Of a stretch of 64,000 bases of DNA, positions 23,670 through 36,349 are shown piece after piece. This DNA is from Costus lasius. Its lineage: Eukaryota > Streptophyta > Magnoliopsida > Zingiberales > Costaceae. The position numbers were made by a program, and so were the translations under genes. The DNA is taken from assembly GCA_027563935.2 (NCBI GenBank), contig CM050450.1, positions 31,669,439-31,733,438 on the forward strand, written 5' to 3'. The notes under the pieces were generated by a model, which saw only the letters and a list, made by a program, of their open reading frames with translations, had not been told where the DNA came from and did no database searches. Every line of letters begins with the position of its first letter. The stretch's first letter is position 1.

Positions 23670-25336
23670 TGTAAGTCCCCTAAATCTGGGGGGGCGAAAC
23701 CCTAATAGGTGGCGCAAATAAATTTTATAGCGGAATCTAGGGTTTCAAAAGATCGAATGCATGTACATATGATCAACTCTTTGGGATTGTATAAATCAAA
23801 TGAGATTCATACCAGTGCCATGAGGAAGGTGACGACTTGGAAGCAGAGATCGATAGGGGTCTCCTCCAAAGTTGCCGCACACAAGAAGAGAGATGGCTCC
23901 TCCTTGGTGATCTTTGTGCTAGCAAAGATCTTCAAGTATCCTTGATCGAATGAAAGGGGTTAGATGTTCCTCTTGCGGCTAGGGCTCGAAAACTCTCTAC
24001 CTCGTTTCCGTGAAGAAGAAGTTCACCACACACGAGAGCAATTGAGAGAGGCGAGCGACGTTACAATCGTGGGAGCGTTTCCAATTTGGAAACCGCCTTC
24101 CAAAAATAGTAACTCTCTACGTTTCATGTGTTCACCCAAGTGAACCATCAAAACTCTCCCATTGAACCAAGCGCTCACTCATGAGCCGGTTCAATTTGGT
24201 TTGGTTCAAAGACCAAATTACCCAAGCCACTTGGTCTAGATCATATTAAACCCTAAGGTTCCAGATCTAACCGTTCATCTCTTGATGCTCTTGATCTCAC
24301 CGATCTAACATCAATACTCTCGATCGAAGCTTACCGATCTCAAGCCCTAATCAATCAAACATGATCAGACCAGATCTCACATACAATCAGAGTTTAAACT
24401 CCTTTAAACTGAACCCAAACAATTCAGTCCACACGATCTGACTTAAGTAAGCCATATCATCAAATTGTGCGACCCTAAGGGTTTCCTTTAAATGTCGGTA
24501 ACGATAACTTACGTTATCACGATCAGTGAGGGGTATCTAGCAACACATCACTATCTCCCAATATAAAGGAAAGAGTCTTCCAAGACTACACCCAAACCAC
24601 AGCACAAGTGTGAATCCACTTCACTAGGCATACATGTTTCCTTTGCCACTTGATGTTCTTATTGGACAAGCGTGTCAAGCCTGTAGCTCCAATATGATGA
24701 GCATGATTAGATCAGATGAACATAGTCATCTGGGTATGGCCATACACTTTCTCAATCATCTCATCCAGGGGGGGGCCCTTTAGAACATCACACTCCTATC
24801 AAGGAGACGGCAATCCTATATCTATCACTAGTGTCCTAACCTGACTCATGATCATTATCCAAGACAGTCTATAACCATTATGTTTCAAATGATATCGAAC
24901 TACCTCAAAACAATGACAATCATCATTTAGAAACACAAGTGATCTCAAGTCAGAGGAAATATGCCACTTGTTGCATATAAGGATTATTCACATTGTGACA
25001 AGCAATCGAATATCCTAGTAGGGTCTGTCCAGTACATCCAATGTACCTATGAGTCTACATCTTATTCCATGCTCGAAGCATCCTATAAGATTAGAACACA
25101 TATTAGTCTCAATCATATCAAGGCTGTCTCATGTTCACCAAGATATCTCGACTAAGGACTTAACTGCATGTCAGCCAAGCTGAACAGCATTGAGACATTA
25201 TTCAGAAGTATACATATGACAGCAGATAATGCAACAACATGAATAACAACCATTGCCTTTATAAACATGAAGTTTATACATGATACTGATATAATCCCAA
25301 GGCCTCAAACATTAGCCTTAAGGGCATACCCCAACA
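23670..25336 (-). repeat. LTR2, shared by elements B and CF
   Basis: 1,667-bp complete LTR acting as 5' LTR of B and 3' LTR of CF. By eye it differs from LTR3 at roughly a dozen positions and from LTR1 at about half as many. Confidence 0.92.
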
Positions 25337-25356
25337 ATCTCCCACTTGCACTTAAT

Positions 25357-27178
25357 CTAATGGTTGAGGTATCTCAAACCCATATTATTACAGTGCTTCT
25401 CATGCTTCTACTGCGCCAGAGGCTTTGTAAGCGGGTCAGCCAGATTGTCATCTGTATGAACCTTGCAGATTTTGATCTCGCCTCGATCAATGATCTCCAG
25501 GATCAAGTGAAACCGTCTTTGTATGTGCTTGGACTTCTGGTGCGACCGTGGTTCCTTTGCTTGTGCGATTGCTCCAGTGTTATCACAGAAGATAACCAAA
25601 GGATCTGCACTCGAAGGAACAACACCAAGTTCCTGAATGAACTTACGAATCCACACTGCCTCCTTAGATGCTTCTGAGGCTGCAACATACTCGGCTTCTG
25701 TTATAGAATCAGCAACAATAGATTGTTTGAAACTTTTCCACACCACCACACCTCCATTCAAGCTAAAAACATAGCCTGATTGCGATCGGAAATCATCCTG
25801 GTCAGATTGGAACGAAGCGTCAGTATATCCTTCAATACTGAGTTCTTCCTGACCACCATACACCAAGAACATATCTTTGGTCCTCCGCAGATATTTTAAA
25901 ATGTTCTTGACAGCAATCCAGTGTGCCTGACCTGGATTACTTTGGAATCGACTGGTCACGCTTAACCCGTAAGCGACGTCTGGGCGAGTACACAACATCG
26001 CATACATAATGGACCCAATAGCCGAAGCATAAGGCGTTTTGTCCATTTCATCTTTCTCAGTCTGTGTTTGCGGACACTGACTCTTCGAAAGATTCAGACC
26101 ATGTCTGACTGGAAGATATCCTCTTTTAGAATTCTCTAAATGGAATCTCTCCAGAACTTTATCGATGTAAGTACTTTGGCACAGCCCGAGAAGCCTCTTA
26201 GATCTATCTCTGTAGATCTTCACACCTAATACATAGGCTGCTTCTCCTAGATCTTTCATCTGGAAACATTTTCTTAACCATGCCTTAACCGCATGTAGTT
26301 CAGGAATATCGTTTCCAATGATTAAGTTATCATCGACGTAGAGGACTAGGAATGTAATTACGCTCCCACTAAACCTCTTATATACACACGGGTCATCTTC
26401 ATTCTTGATGAAACCAAATTCACAGATTGATTCATCAAAACGAATGTTCCAGCTTCTTGATGCTTGCTTAAGTCCATAAATGGACTTCTTTAACTTGCAT
26501 ATTTTATGACGATCTGATGGATTAGTGAAACCTTCAGGTTGTGTCATATACACAACCTGATCCAGATTTCCATTAAGGAAAGCGGTCTTCACATCCATCT
26601 GCCAGATCTCATAATCATAATATGCTGCTATTGCGAGAATGATCCGAATAGACTTGAACATGGCTACAGGAGAGAAAGTTTCATCATAATCTATCCCGTA
26701 GATTTGTTTGAAACCTTTCGCAACTAGCCTGCCTTTATAGGTAACCACGTTACCATCCATGTCAATCTTCTTCTTGAAGATCCATTTACAGCCTATAGGG
26801 ATTATTCTCGGAGGCGGATCAACCAAATCCCAAACTTGGTTATCTGACATGGAGTCCATCTCGGCTCGCATAGCTTCGAGCCATCTCGCTGATTCCGGTC
26901 CACTGACCGCATCCGCATAAGTGAGGGGTTCATCATGATCAATGATGTAGACTCCGTCATAGCGCTCAGGCTGTCGACAGATCCTTCCCGATCTTCGCGG
27001 TTCCCGTGATATCTGAGTCTCAGGTTGTTCAATAACCTGTTCTACTGGCTCATGTTCATCCAACTGTGCTTGATTACTTTGTCCTTCCTCTGGATTCTCA
27101 TCCAGCTTTATTTCTCTCCCACTGGCCTCTTGCAGAAGAAATTCCTTCTCAAGAAAAATGGTCGTCCGAGCAACAAAT
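25357..27178 (-). pseudogene. Copia pol, 3' half of element CF (RT C-terminal side and RNase H)
   Basis: Downstream half of the CF polyprotein: end of integrase, RT and RNase H. RT box is YVDDN (isoleucine to asparagine after the DD). A TAG at 25408-25410 replaces a CAG and removes the last 17 residues before the family stop at 25357-25359. The frame runs open to 27178, where element E's LTR begins at 27179. The other half lies at 45555-47596, more than 18 kb away; the two together give exactly 3,864 bp, the length of the B frame. Confidence 0.93.
27174..27178. repeat. Target-site duplication CAAAT (left copy) for element E
   Basis: Matches 45550-45554. In B the uninterrupted site has one copy. 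Confidence 0.93.
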
Positions 27179-28700
27179 TGAAAGTCCCCTAAACAAGGGG
27201 GGCGAAACCCTATAGGAGGCGCATATGAAAATTTTGACGCAGCGGAAGGGGTTTCAAGGATCTATGCATATAATATGTTCAACTTGCAATGAAAAACGAT
27301 TCTCACCATTGCCATCGCTTAGATGGTGTCTTGGAAGGAAAGGCGCAAGTGCTCCTTCTCCAAAGGTGACGCACACAATTGGTGTCGCCTACTCTTCCTT
27401 GGTGCTCCTTGTGCTAGCAAGGTTCCAAGAAGTCGTTGTCGAATGGAAGGGAAAGATCACTTTGCTTAGCCGAACTCTTCCTTCTCTTTTCGTCTACACT
27501 CCTCCACACGAGAGTGCAAGTGCCGAATGCCCAAGTTGGCGACGAGAGTGAGGAGAAACGAGAGATGAGGGCGCCTTAGGCGTGAACGTGAGTAGTGGTC
27601 ACGTATGTGATCATGCTTTCTAAAAATAGAAAGCCACTCACTCACATGCGATCATGGGTTTACCCCATGCGCAAACTCCTCTCAATTTGAACCACACGCT
27701 CACTCAATGAGCTGGTTCAATTTGGTCTGGTTCATAGACAAATCGACCCAAGCCATTAGTCCAGATCACATTAAACCCTAAGGCTCTTGATCTGACCGTC
27801 GATCTCTTGATGCTGCTGATCTCACTGATCTAGCATCCAATCTCTCGATCGAAGCTTACCGATCTCAAGCCCTAATCAATCAAACATGATCAGACCAGAT
27901 CTCACTTACAATCAGAGATTAAATCCCTTTAAACTGAACCTGAATAATTCAGTCCACACGATCTGACTTAAGTAAGCCATATCATCAAATTGTGCGACCC
28001 TGAGGGTTTCCTTTAAATGTCGGTAATGATAACTCACGTTATCACGATCAGTGAGGGGTATCTAGCAACACATCACTGTCTCCCGATATAAAGAAAAGAG
28101 TCTTCCAAGACTACACCCAAACCACAGCACAAGTGTGAATCCAACTCACAAGGCATGCATGTTTCCTTTGCCACTGGATGTTCTTATTGGACAAGCGTGT
28201 CAAGCTTGTAACTCCAATATGATGAGCATGATTAGATCAGATGAACATAGTCACCTGGGTATGGCCATACACTATTCTCAATCATCTCATCCAGGGGGCC
28301 CCTTTAGAACATCACACTCCTTAAACAAGGAGACGGCAATCCTTTGTCTATCACTAGTGCCCTAACCTGACTCAAGCTCACCATCCAAGATAGTCTATAA
28401 TCATTATGTTTCAAATGATATTGAACTATCTCAAAACAATGACAATCATCATTTAGAAACACAAGTGATCTCAAGTCAGAGGAAATGTGCCACTTGTCGC
28501 ATTCAAGGATTATTCACATTGTGACAGACAATTGAATATCCTAGTAGGGTCTGTCCAGTACATCCAATGTACCCATGAGTCTACATCTCATTCCATGCTC
28601 GAAGCATCCTATAAGATTAGAACACATATTAGTCTCAAGCATATCAATGCTGTCTCATGTTCACCAAGATATCTTGACTAAGGACTTTATAGCATGTTAG
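27179..28700 (-). repeat. 3' LTR of element E, outer piece
   Basis: 1,522 bp almost identical to 43865-45386 of E's 5' LTR. Includes the 20-bp hairpin at 27615-27634 (GCTTTCTA/TAGAAAGC). Similarity stops after GCATGTTAG at 28700; about 21 bp of E LTR that should follow before 38060 are missing. Confidence 0.92.
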
Positions 28701-30223
28701 TCTCAGTACATCTCATTCCATGCTCCTTTCTCTCGCTCCCTTCTTATGTTCACGCCTCCAAGGATGAATCATAATAGAGGGGGCAGCTAGGGTCACATAT
28801 ATAGGGCAAGAGGAGATTAGGGCAAGGGCTAGGATCATGACAAGTGTAGGGCTAGGATGAGGAGGTTTAATGCAAGGAAAGTCTCCAAGACTTTACCATA
28901 AACTTCATTCAACCTTTCCATAATTTCCCAAGTACCATATCAGCCCAAGACATGCCTTAAAGGCATTCATACCATCAAGGGAGAAGGGCTAGGCGCAAAT
29001 TGCTTCCTTAATGAAGCAATTTTGCCACCCTAACCCCATTATGCCCCTTAGGCGTCAATGGGGTTGGGTTTCTCCCCATTATACCCTTTTAGCCTCTCTT
29101 CTCTTCATGAGAGCTTGTTATTGGGCTTCATTGGATAATGAGCTAGCCCAAACTTCATCCTATGGGTTGATTAAGCATTTGGATCCAATCCAATGCAACC
29201 CTAATCAAAGTGTGACCAACCATGGTCAAATACGGGTCAACCTGCCAAAAATGAAGTTTGGCTCCAATAACATTCTTCCATCTCATCAGGCCCATTGGCG
29301 CTGATGAAATCTCCCAATTAGATCCGAGTTATCCAATAACTCGATCATAAGGCTTCCCGATCAATACGAGAACTCAAGTATCAAGGTGTGCGACCCTGTA
29401 GGTTCTTCTGACGCTGGCAGTGCTGACCAAAGGTCACCACAAGCAGTGAGTGGCATCTAGCAGTGCATCGCTGCTACCCAGGTCATTGGAATGGATATCG
29501 ACATCGACATCCCCATCATCGCAACTAGGTACAGATGCATTACAGTCTCTTTGCCGGACTGATATCCGATTGGACAAGTGTGTCACCACTTGTTTTCACC
29601 CAATCACATGGCTATGACTAAAACAGGTTCTTACCTGGGTATGGCCATACACTCTCAGTCATAGAACCATAGAGGAGCTCCATGGATATCACACTTCCCT
29701 AAGGAAGGGGCAAATCCTATGTCTGTCCATTGACCTTCTCATATGGGTCGTGATATGCTCAATGACAACCGTTATGACCTCCCAACTATGGCGAGGTGTT
29801 AGGTTGTATCAAAGCAAATCGCTAACCATATAGAATGATCAATGACCTCAAGTCAAGGGATCAATGCATCTCCTGTCACTTGTGAGGATAACTTATGACA
29901 CCAAGTCATAGCCTCACAGCGGGTCTTTCCAGTATATCCTCCAATGATATACCCATGTGTCTGCGTTAGCACCACGTACCTAACCAGCTCACATACCAGT
30001 CTCACAAGTACCATAGCTGTCCCATATCCACTAAGGTACATCGACTGGGGACAATAGTTTGAGCACAGATCCAATCTATCTCCAGGGACATTATCATGTC
30101 AGTACATGTGCGCAGATGTAAACAAACATTGATAATGACAATGCCAGAATGATATATATAAATATCAAAGTCAAGTAGTACATAAGTGGACCAAAACTAG
30201 GTCCTAGGGCATATACACCAACA
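28701..30223 (-). repeat. LTR of a second copia family (family 2), truncated
   Basis: Minus-strand LTR starting TGTTGGTGTATATGCCC at 30223, with its downstream end lost near 28701. Diverged from family 1 but sharing colinear blocks: TGTGCGACCCT (29387 on), CAGTGAG.GG.ATCTAGCA, the palindrome GTATGGCCATAC (29639-29650), GGGTCT.TCCAGTA and TACCCATG. No family-2 internal region is present, so this is a solo-LTR remnant or one end of a deleted element. The first about 26 bases (28701-28726) resemble family-1 LTR sequence found near 45262 and may be filler at the break. The open frame at 29011-29304 lies on the opposite strand and is not called. Confidence 0.8.
28797..28803 (-). promoter_or_regulatory. 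Candidate TATA box in the family-2 LTR
   Basis: Minus strand reads CCCTATATATGTGACC, a canonical plant TATA element placed in the downstream part of the LTR, where the U3/R boundary is expected. Confidence 0.5.
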
Positions 30224-30638
30224 AACGCTCCATTCAACTCTCGTCTCCTTGCTCTTGCTTGACGAGACTTTGGCGTGGAGAAGGCGAGGTCTTGGTGGAG
30301 GTTCGACAAGCCTAGACATCATCTCTCATTTCCTTACCATACGAGAGGGACCCTTGAAGGACCTTGCTAGCACAAGGATCTCCAAGGAGCAAGCACATCA
30401 TCTTGTGTGCGTCAACTAGGGAGAAGATCCCTTTCGATCTTTCTCTTCCAAGTCGCCATCTTCCTCATGGCTTTGGTATGGATCTAAACTTCATCAAGTT
30501 GATCATATTATCTTGCTAAGATCCATGAAAAACCCTTGCTTCCGCTTGCAATTTTTATGCGCCACCCTTAAGGGTTTTTCGCCCCCCTCTTGAAAGGGGT
30601 TTCATCTGCTTGCGCTCCCCCTTGAAGGGGACTCTTCA
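30224..30638 (+). repeat. 5' LTR of element D, last 415 bp
   Basis: Starts AACGCTCC immediately after the family-2 LTR, so that LTR landed inside D's 5' LTR and about 1.3 kb of D's LTR has since been lost. Near the end, two C-run/G-run hairpins lie in tandem. Confidence 0.9.
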
Positions 30639-32444
30639 ATTGGTATCAGAGGCATGCGGTTCAAGCATGTAATATGATTGCTTGGTATATTTTGTGATCC
30701 TTGGTTGCGCATTTACATGTATGCTTAGATCTTGTTGACATGCGAAACTTACATGTTATTTCTTCATGCGAAAGTAAGATGTTTACCTTATGTTGGCGCA
30801 TGTTGTTTGTTCATCTTGTCGCATGTCTTGTGTTGGCGCTTAGTTCATGTTATTTTATCAAAAACCTAACATGCGCGCCTATGACTAGATCTAAGTGGCG
30901 CCTACTATAAACCCTTAGATGGGTTGATGGGGTTGAAGTCACCTCTAGGTTAGATCCAATAGTCTGATCAGACCATCTGACAGCCGAGATGGATCGACCA
31001 GATGGCACCTGTGCGCAAGCACGAGGTGGCTATAGGTCGATTGCATCTTAGGCGTGTAGCGAGGTCTGGTTGAGACAATCATTGAACACACATGAGTTAG
31101 GCCCGGGGTCACACCCGCTTGCCAGACCTCATGAGGGTTGTTCAGCCCTTGGCGCATGCATGGTTGACCATTAGGTCAACTCGAGTCAGTTAGGACTTGG
31201 TGCATGCAAGGGGCAGAGGATCTGACTAGATGAATGAGTGGATCCCTATCAATGGACCATTGTAAGGTTGTAGGGCACATAAGAAAATTAAAATTGATGC
31301 CAATGGGGTTTTCAAAATTTATTTTCTTTGTAAGGGATCACATGATGATTGATTGATGCCATATGCTTGTTTATTTATTCTTATGTGGGTTGCCCATGTT
31401 AAATGTGTGCTGTGCTGGGGCCTGCGTGCCTGGAATTAAACCTGTAAATTAATATTATTGTGATCTGCGAATCACTTTTAATTAATTTATTGTATAATTG
31501 ACCTGCGAGTCAAACTTGTCTAGATAGATCAAAATGTATTTTGATTAGACAAGAGCACAAAGGCACACATCCCAGAGGGGCATTCAGCTGGTGGCGCACC
31601 TGAGGTGCTCTTGGCGCAAGGGCCCTGGGTTGGACCAGATGAGATGCTAAAGACCCAAGAAGAGCAAGTAAAGACTTAAGTATCTTAAGGTCTTACTTAG
31701 GCTATGGGCTTTTACCACATAAGATGCATGCTTTCTTTTATTGTTTAAATAAGTAGAACAGCATGATTTATTTATCTTCTGCTATAGCCATAGGATTTGC
31801 CTGATAGTAAGAAGATAAAAGACCGTTAAAATCCAAACGCTAAAATATCAAGCACGTAATGCCTTCTGACGCGAAACCTCACTGTTCTGACTATCGTTGG
31901 AGCCGTGTTGTACCCACTCAGTGGGCACGTCCATCTATCTTCAGACGGTGCGGGATTTCACCTGCGTGTTACAGAGAAGGGATTTATCGCTTCTCGTTGC
32001 TCAGCATAGCACGTGGTGGTCCAGGGAGTAGGTCGGGTCAGCTTGACCATGTAGGCTACATATGTGGCGCATATGGTAGCGCATGGAGGCAGCCATCTGA
32101 GGGATCAGAGACTGTGTTGTACCAACTCAGTTGGCACAGTCTGCTGGATTGCCCAGGTGAAGGGGAATCGCATGGGTTGGCGATTGGCTGGGACAGCCTA
32201 CCAGAAATTAGTGCTTGTCATCTCTGTGCATCTTATCTCGCCTGAGCGGGACGCGGAGACCAAGTATGAAATCTGGATCCCATCTCACTAAAAGAGTTCC
32301 ACTCTTTCGGGCTGTTTTGCTGGATTTTTCAGCCAGATAAAATAGTGAGAAAAAGAATCTTTCTTAAGTCCTGGATTGATTCTATACATTGATACTGACC
32401 TTGCTGTTCTTGCATTGTTGTAGATTCCTGCAGCAACGAACACC
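30639..32444 (+). other. 5' leader of element D
   Basis: 1,806 bp. Holds the palindrome (30962-30973), the three-way junction (31154-31207, here with a fully Watson-Crick GTTGACC/GGTCAAC arm) and sister hairpins (31913-31925 and 32122-32134). The TTCGA-loop hairpin present in most other leaders is missing: a deletion of some tens of bases falls around 31575. Open frames at 30701-30910, 31859-32245 and 32064-32291 are not supported as genes. Confidence 0.85.
30641..30652 (+). other. Primer-binding site, element D (one mismatch)
   Basis: TGGTATCAGAGG; the last base differs from the C seen in the other copies. Confidence 0.88.
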
Positions 32445-35400
32445 ATGAGCTTCAATGTGCGATCCCTACTGGAAAGGGAGAAGTTTGCTGGGCCAAACTT
32501 CTCAGACTGGTTCGGACACCTTAAGATCGTTCTTAAGGCAGAGAGGAAACTGTATGTCCTCGAGACGGCTGTGTCGCCTCAACCCGCTGCGAACGCCGCA
32601 AGGGCGGTTCGTGATGCTTATGAAAAGCACGTCAATGATAGCATTGATGTCGCTTGCCTGATGCTAGCGTCTATGACGCCACCGCTGCAGCGTCAGCATG
32701 AGGATATGTCGGCTATAGAAATTATAGCGAACCTCAAGATGCTGTATGCTGCACAGGCGAGGACAGAACGCTATAATCTGACAAAGCTTTTCTTTCAGAG
32801 CAAACTGGCTGAAGGGAGCCCAGTGGGAGCTCACGTGCTCAAGATGATTGGGCACAAGGAGGCTCTGGAGAAACTGGGGCATACCATCAACCAGGAGCTT
32901 GCTGTAGACATTATTCTGCAGTCTCTCCCGCCCTCTTTCGATGCGTTCATTATTAATTTTAATATGAACAAGATCGATTGTACTCCGGCAGAGCTGCTGA
33001 ATATGCTCTTGACAACTGAGGAGACTCTGAAGGGAAAGCCTTCAACCTCTGTCTTAATGGTTCCTTCTAGGAACAAGAAGAAGGGGAAGAAGGGCAAAGC
33101 CCCTGTCAAGAACTACAGTAAGGCTCTGAAACAAAAGGTTAAGCGGTCGAAGGACAACAGGTGTTTCCACTGTGGCCAGCTGGGTCACTGGAAAAAGGAC
33201 TGTAAAGCGCTCCAAGGAGATAAGAGGGGAAGCATCGCTTCTGGCTCAGGTATATATGTGACTGAGGTCATGTTATCTTCTTCTTCTATTTCATGGGTGT
33301 TGGACACTGCATGTGGAGTTCACATTTGTTCAAATGTGCAGGAACTCAAGAGAAGAAGGCAGGTGGGACAGCATGAGGTAGACCTACGCGTTGGAAACGG
33401 GGCACGGGTTGCTGCTGTTGCTGTAGGAGACTATTTCATTTCTTTACCATCTGGCATTGTATTGGAATTAGACAATTGTTATTTTGTACCCAGTATAACC
33501 AAGAATATTATCTCTATTCCTGCTCTTGTCAGGAAAGGATTTTCCTTTGAATGCAATATTTCAAAGTGTGTACTTTCTCTTGATAATATTGTTTATGCTA
33601 CTGGTTCAATTAACAATGGGTTATTCATGTTGGACATGGAATATTCTATACAAAACATTGATAATAAGAAAGCCAAGTATGCTGAAGACAGCACCTTGTT
33701 ATGGCATAGTCGTTTAGGCCATATCAACATGAAGCGCATTAAGCGGTTGCATGATCATGGACTGCTGGGATCATTCTCCTATGAGGAGATTGATACATGC
33801 AAAGCTTGTTTGATGGGTAAAATGACGAAGTCACCTTTTCCTCACAAAGGTCAAAGGGCTTCAGGTTTACTTGACCTTATACACAGTGATGTGTGTGGGC
33901 CATTTAGTAAACATGCCAGAGGTGGCTATTCGTACTTCATTACCTTTACTGATGATTTCAGTAGGTATGGGTATGTCTATCTAATGAGACATAAGAGTGA
34001 ATCTTTTGACAAGTTCAAAGAGTTCAAAAATGAAGTACAGAATCAGCTAGGGCGAAATATCAAGGCACTTCATTCTGATCGAGGTGGAGAATACTTGAGT
34101 CATGCGTTTACTGACTATCTAAAAGAGTGTGGGATTATCTCACAGCTCACTCCGCCAGGAACACCGCAATTGAATGGTGTGTCCGAGAGGAGAAATAGAA
34201 CGTTACTTGATATGGTTCGTTCTATGATGAGTCAGGCTACTCTTCCATATTCCTTTTGGGGATTTGCACTGGAGACAGCTGCAAAGGAACTAAACCGAGT
34301 GCCATCCAAGGCAGTTTCAAAGACGCCATATGAATTATGGTATGGGAAACAGCCGAGCTTGACATTTATCAGGATCTGGGGTTGCGAGGCTTATGTCAAA
34401 AAGCTCGCCTCTGGGAAACTGGAGAGCAGATCTGAGAAATGCGTCTTTGTCGGTTACCCTAAGGAAACTAAGGGTTATTATTTCTACGATCCCAAAGAGA
34501 ACAAAGTATTTGTTGCTCGGACGGCCATATTTCTTGAGAAGGAGTTTCTTCTGCAAGAAGTCAGTGGGAGAGAAATAAAGCTGGATGAGAATCCAGAGGA
34601 AGGACAAAGTAGTCAAGCACAGTTGGATGAGCCTGAGCCGGTGGATCAGGTTATTGAACAACCTGAGGCTCAGATATCGCGGGAACCGCATAGATCGGGA
34701 AGGATCCGTCGACAGCCTGAGCGCTATGACGGAGTCTACATCATTGATAATGATGAACCCCTTACTTATGCGGATGCGGTCAGTGGACCGGAGTTAGCTA
34801 GATGGCTTGAAGCTATGCGAGCCGAGATGGACTCCATGTCAGATAACCAAGTCTGGGATTTGGTTGATCCGCCTCCGGGAGTAATCCCTATAGGCTGTAA
34901 ATGGATCTTCAAGAAGAAGATTGACATGGATGGTAACGTGGTTACCTATAAAGGCAGGCTAGTTGCGAAAGGTTTCAAACAAATCTACGGGATAGATTAT
35001 GATGAAACTTTCTCTCCTGTAGCCATGTTCAAGTCTATTCGGATTCTTTTCGCGATAGCAGCATATTACGATTATGAGATCTAGCAGATGGATGTGAAAA
35101 CAGCTTTCCTTAATGGAAATCTGGATGAGGATGTGTATATGACACAACCTGAAGGTTTCACTAATCCATCAGATCGTCATAAAATATGCAAACTAAAGAA
35201 GTCCATTTATGGACTGAAACAAGCATCTAGAAGCTGGAATATTCGTTTTGATGAATCAATCTCTGAGTTTGGTTTCATCAAGAACGAAGATGACCCGTGT
35301 GTATATAAGAGGTTTAGTGGGAGCGTGATTACATTCCTAGTCCTCTACGTCGATGACATCTTGATCATTGGAAATGATATTCCAGAAATGCATGCGGTTA

Positions 35401-36329
35401 AGGCATGGCTAAGGAAATGTTTCCAGATGAAAGATTTAGGAGAAGCAGCATATGTATTAGGTGTGAAGATCTACAGGGATAGATCTAAGAGGCTTCTCGG
35501 GCTGTGCCAGAGTACTTACATCGATAAAGTCCTGGAGAGATTCCATTTAGAGAATTCTAAAAGAGGATATCTTCCAGTCAGACATGGTCTGAATCTTTCG
35601 AAGAGTCAGTGTCCACAAACACAGACTGAGAAAGATGAAATGGACAATACGCCTTATGCTTCGGCTATTGGGTCCATAATGTATGCGATGTTGTGTACTC
35701 GCCCTGACGTCGCTTACGGGTTAAGCGTGACCAGTCGGTTCCAAAGTAATCCAGGTACGGCGCACTGGATTGCAGTCAAGAACATTTTAAAATATCTGCG
35801 GAGGACCAAAGATATGTTCTTGATATATGGTGGTCAGGAAGAACTCAGTATAGAAGGATATACTGACGCTTCGTTCCAGTCGGACCAGGATGATTTCCGA
35901 TCGCAATCAGGCTATGTTTTTAGCTTGAATGGTGGAGCAGTGGTGTGGAAGAGTTTCAAACAGTCAACTGTTGCTGATTCCACAACAGAAGCCGAGTATG
36001 TTGCAGCCTCGGAAGCATCCAAGGAGGCAGTGTGGATTCGTAAGTTCGTGAGAGAACTTGGTGTCGTTCCTTCGAGTGTCGATCCTTTGGTTATCTTCTG
36101 TGATAACACTGGAGCCATTGCACAAGCAAAGGAACCACGGTCGCACCAGAAGTCCAAGCACATACAGAGACGGTTTCACTTGATCCGGGAGATCATTGAT
36201 CGGGGCGAGATCAAAATATGCAAGGTTCATACAGACGACAATCTGGCTGACCCGCTTACTAAGCCTCTGGCGCAGCAGAAGCATGAGAAGCACTGTAATA
36301 ATATGGGTTTGAGATTTCTCAACCATTAG
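32445..36329 (+). pseudogene. Copia gag-pol polyprotein, element D (nonsense in RT)
   Basis: 1,294-codon frame from ATG at 32445 (MSFNVRSLLEREKFAG), the ancestral family start, to TAG at 36327-36329. Rough residues: zinc knuckle 240-253 (CX2CX4HX4C), protease DTAC 287-290, GAG-pre-integrase H421, H426, C452, C455, integrase D482, D545, E581 (35 residues between the last two), RT YVDD 968-971, RNase H from about 1115. Codon 880 is TAG (35082-35084) where sister copies have TGG in WQMDVKTAFLNG, so RT is cut before its active site. Also TPQWNGVSER reads TPQLNGVSER and SREF reads SHAF in the integrase. A second frame starting MDVK at 35088 is only the remainder. Not autonomous. Confidence 0.94.
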
Positions 36330-36338
36330 ATTAAGTGC

Positions 36339-36349
36339 AAGTGGGAGAT
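36339..36349 (+). other. Polypurine tract, element D
   Basis: AAGTGGGAGAT, ending one base before the LTR start at 36350. Confidence 0.9.

Noticed and set aside
16630..27178. B and C as two independent neighbouring insertions
   Set aside because: There is a single LTR between the bodies, with no second LTR or target duplication between B's primer site and C's polypurine tract.
29011..29304. 97-codon plus-strand frame in the family-2 LTR
   Set aside because: Antisense inside an LTR, no domain.
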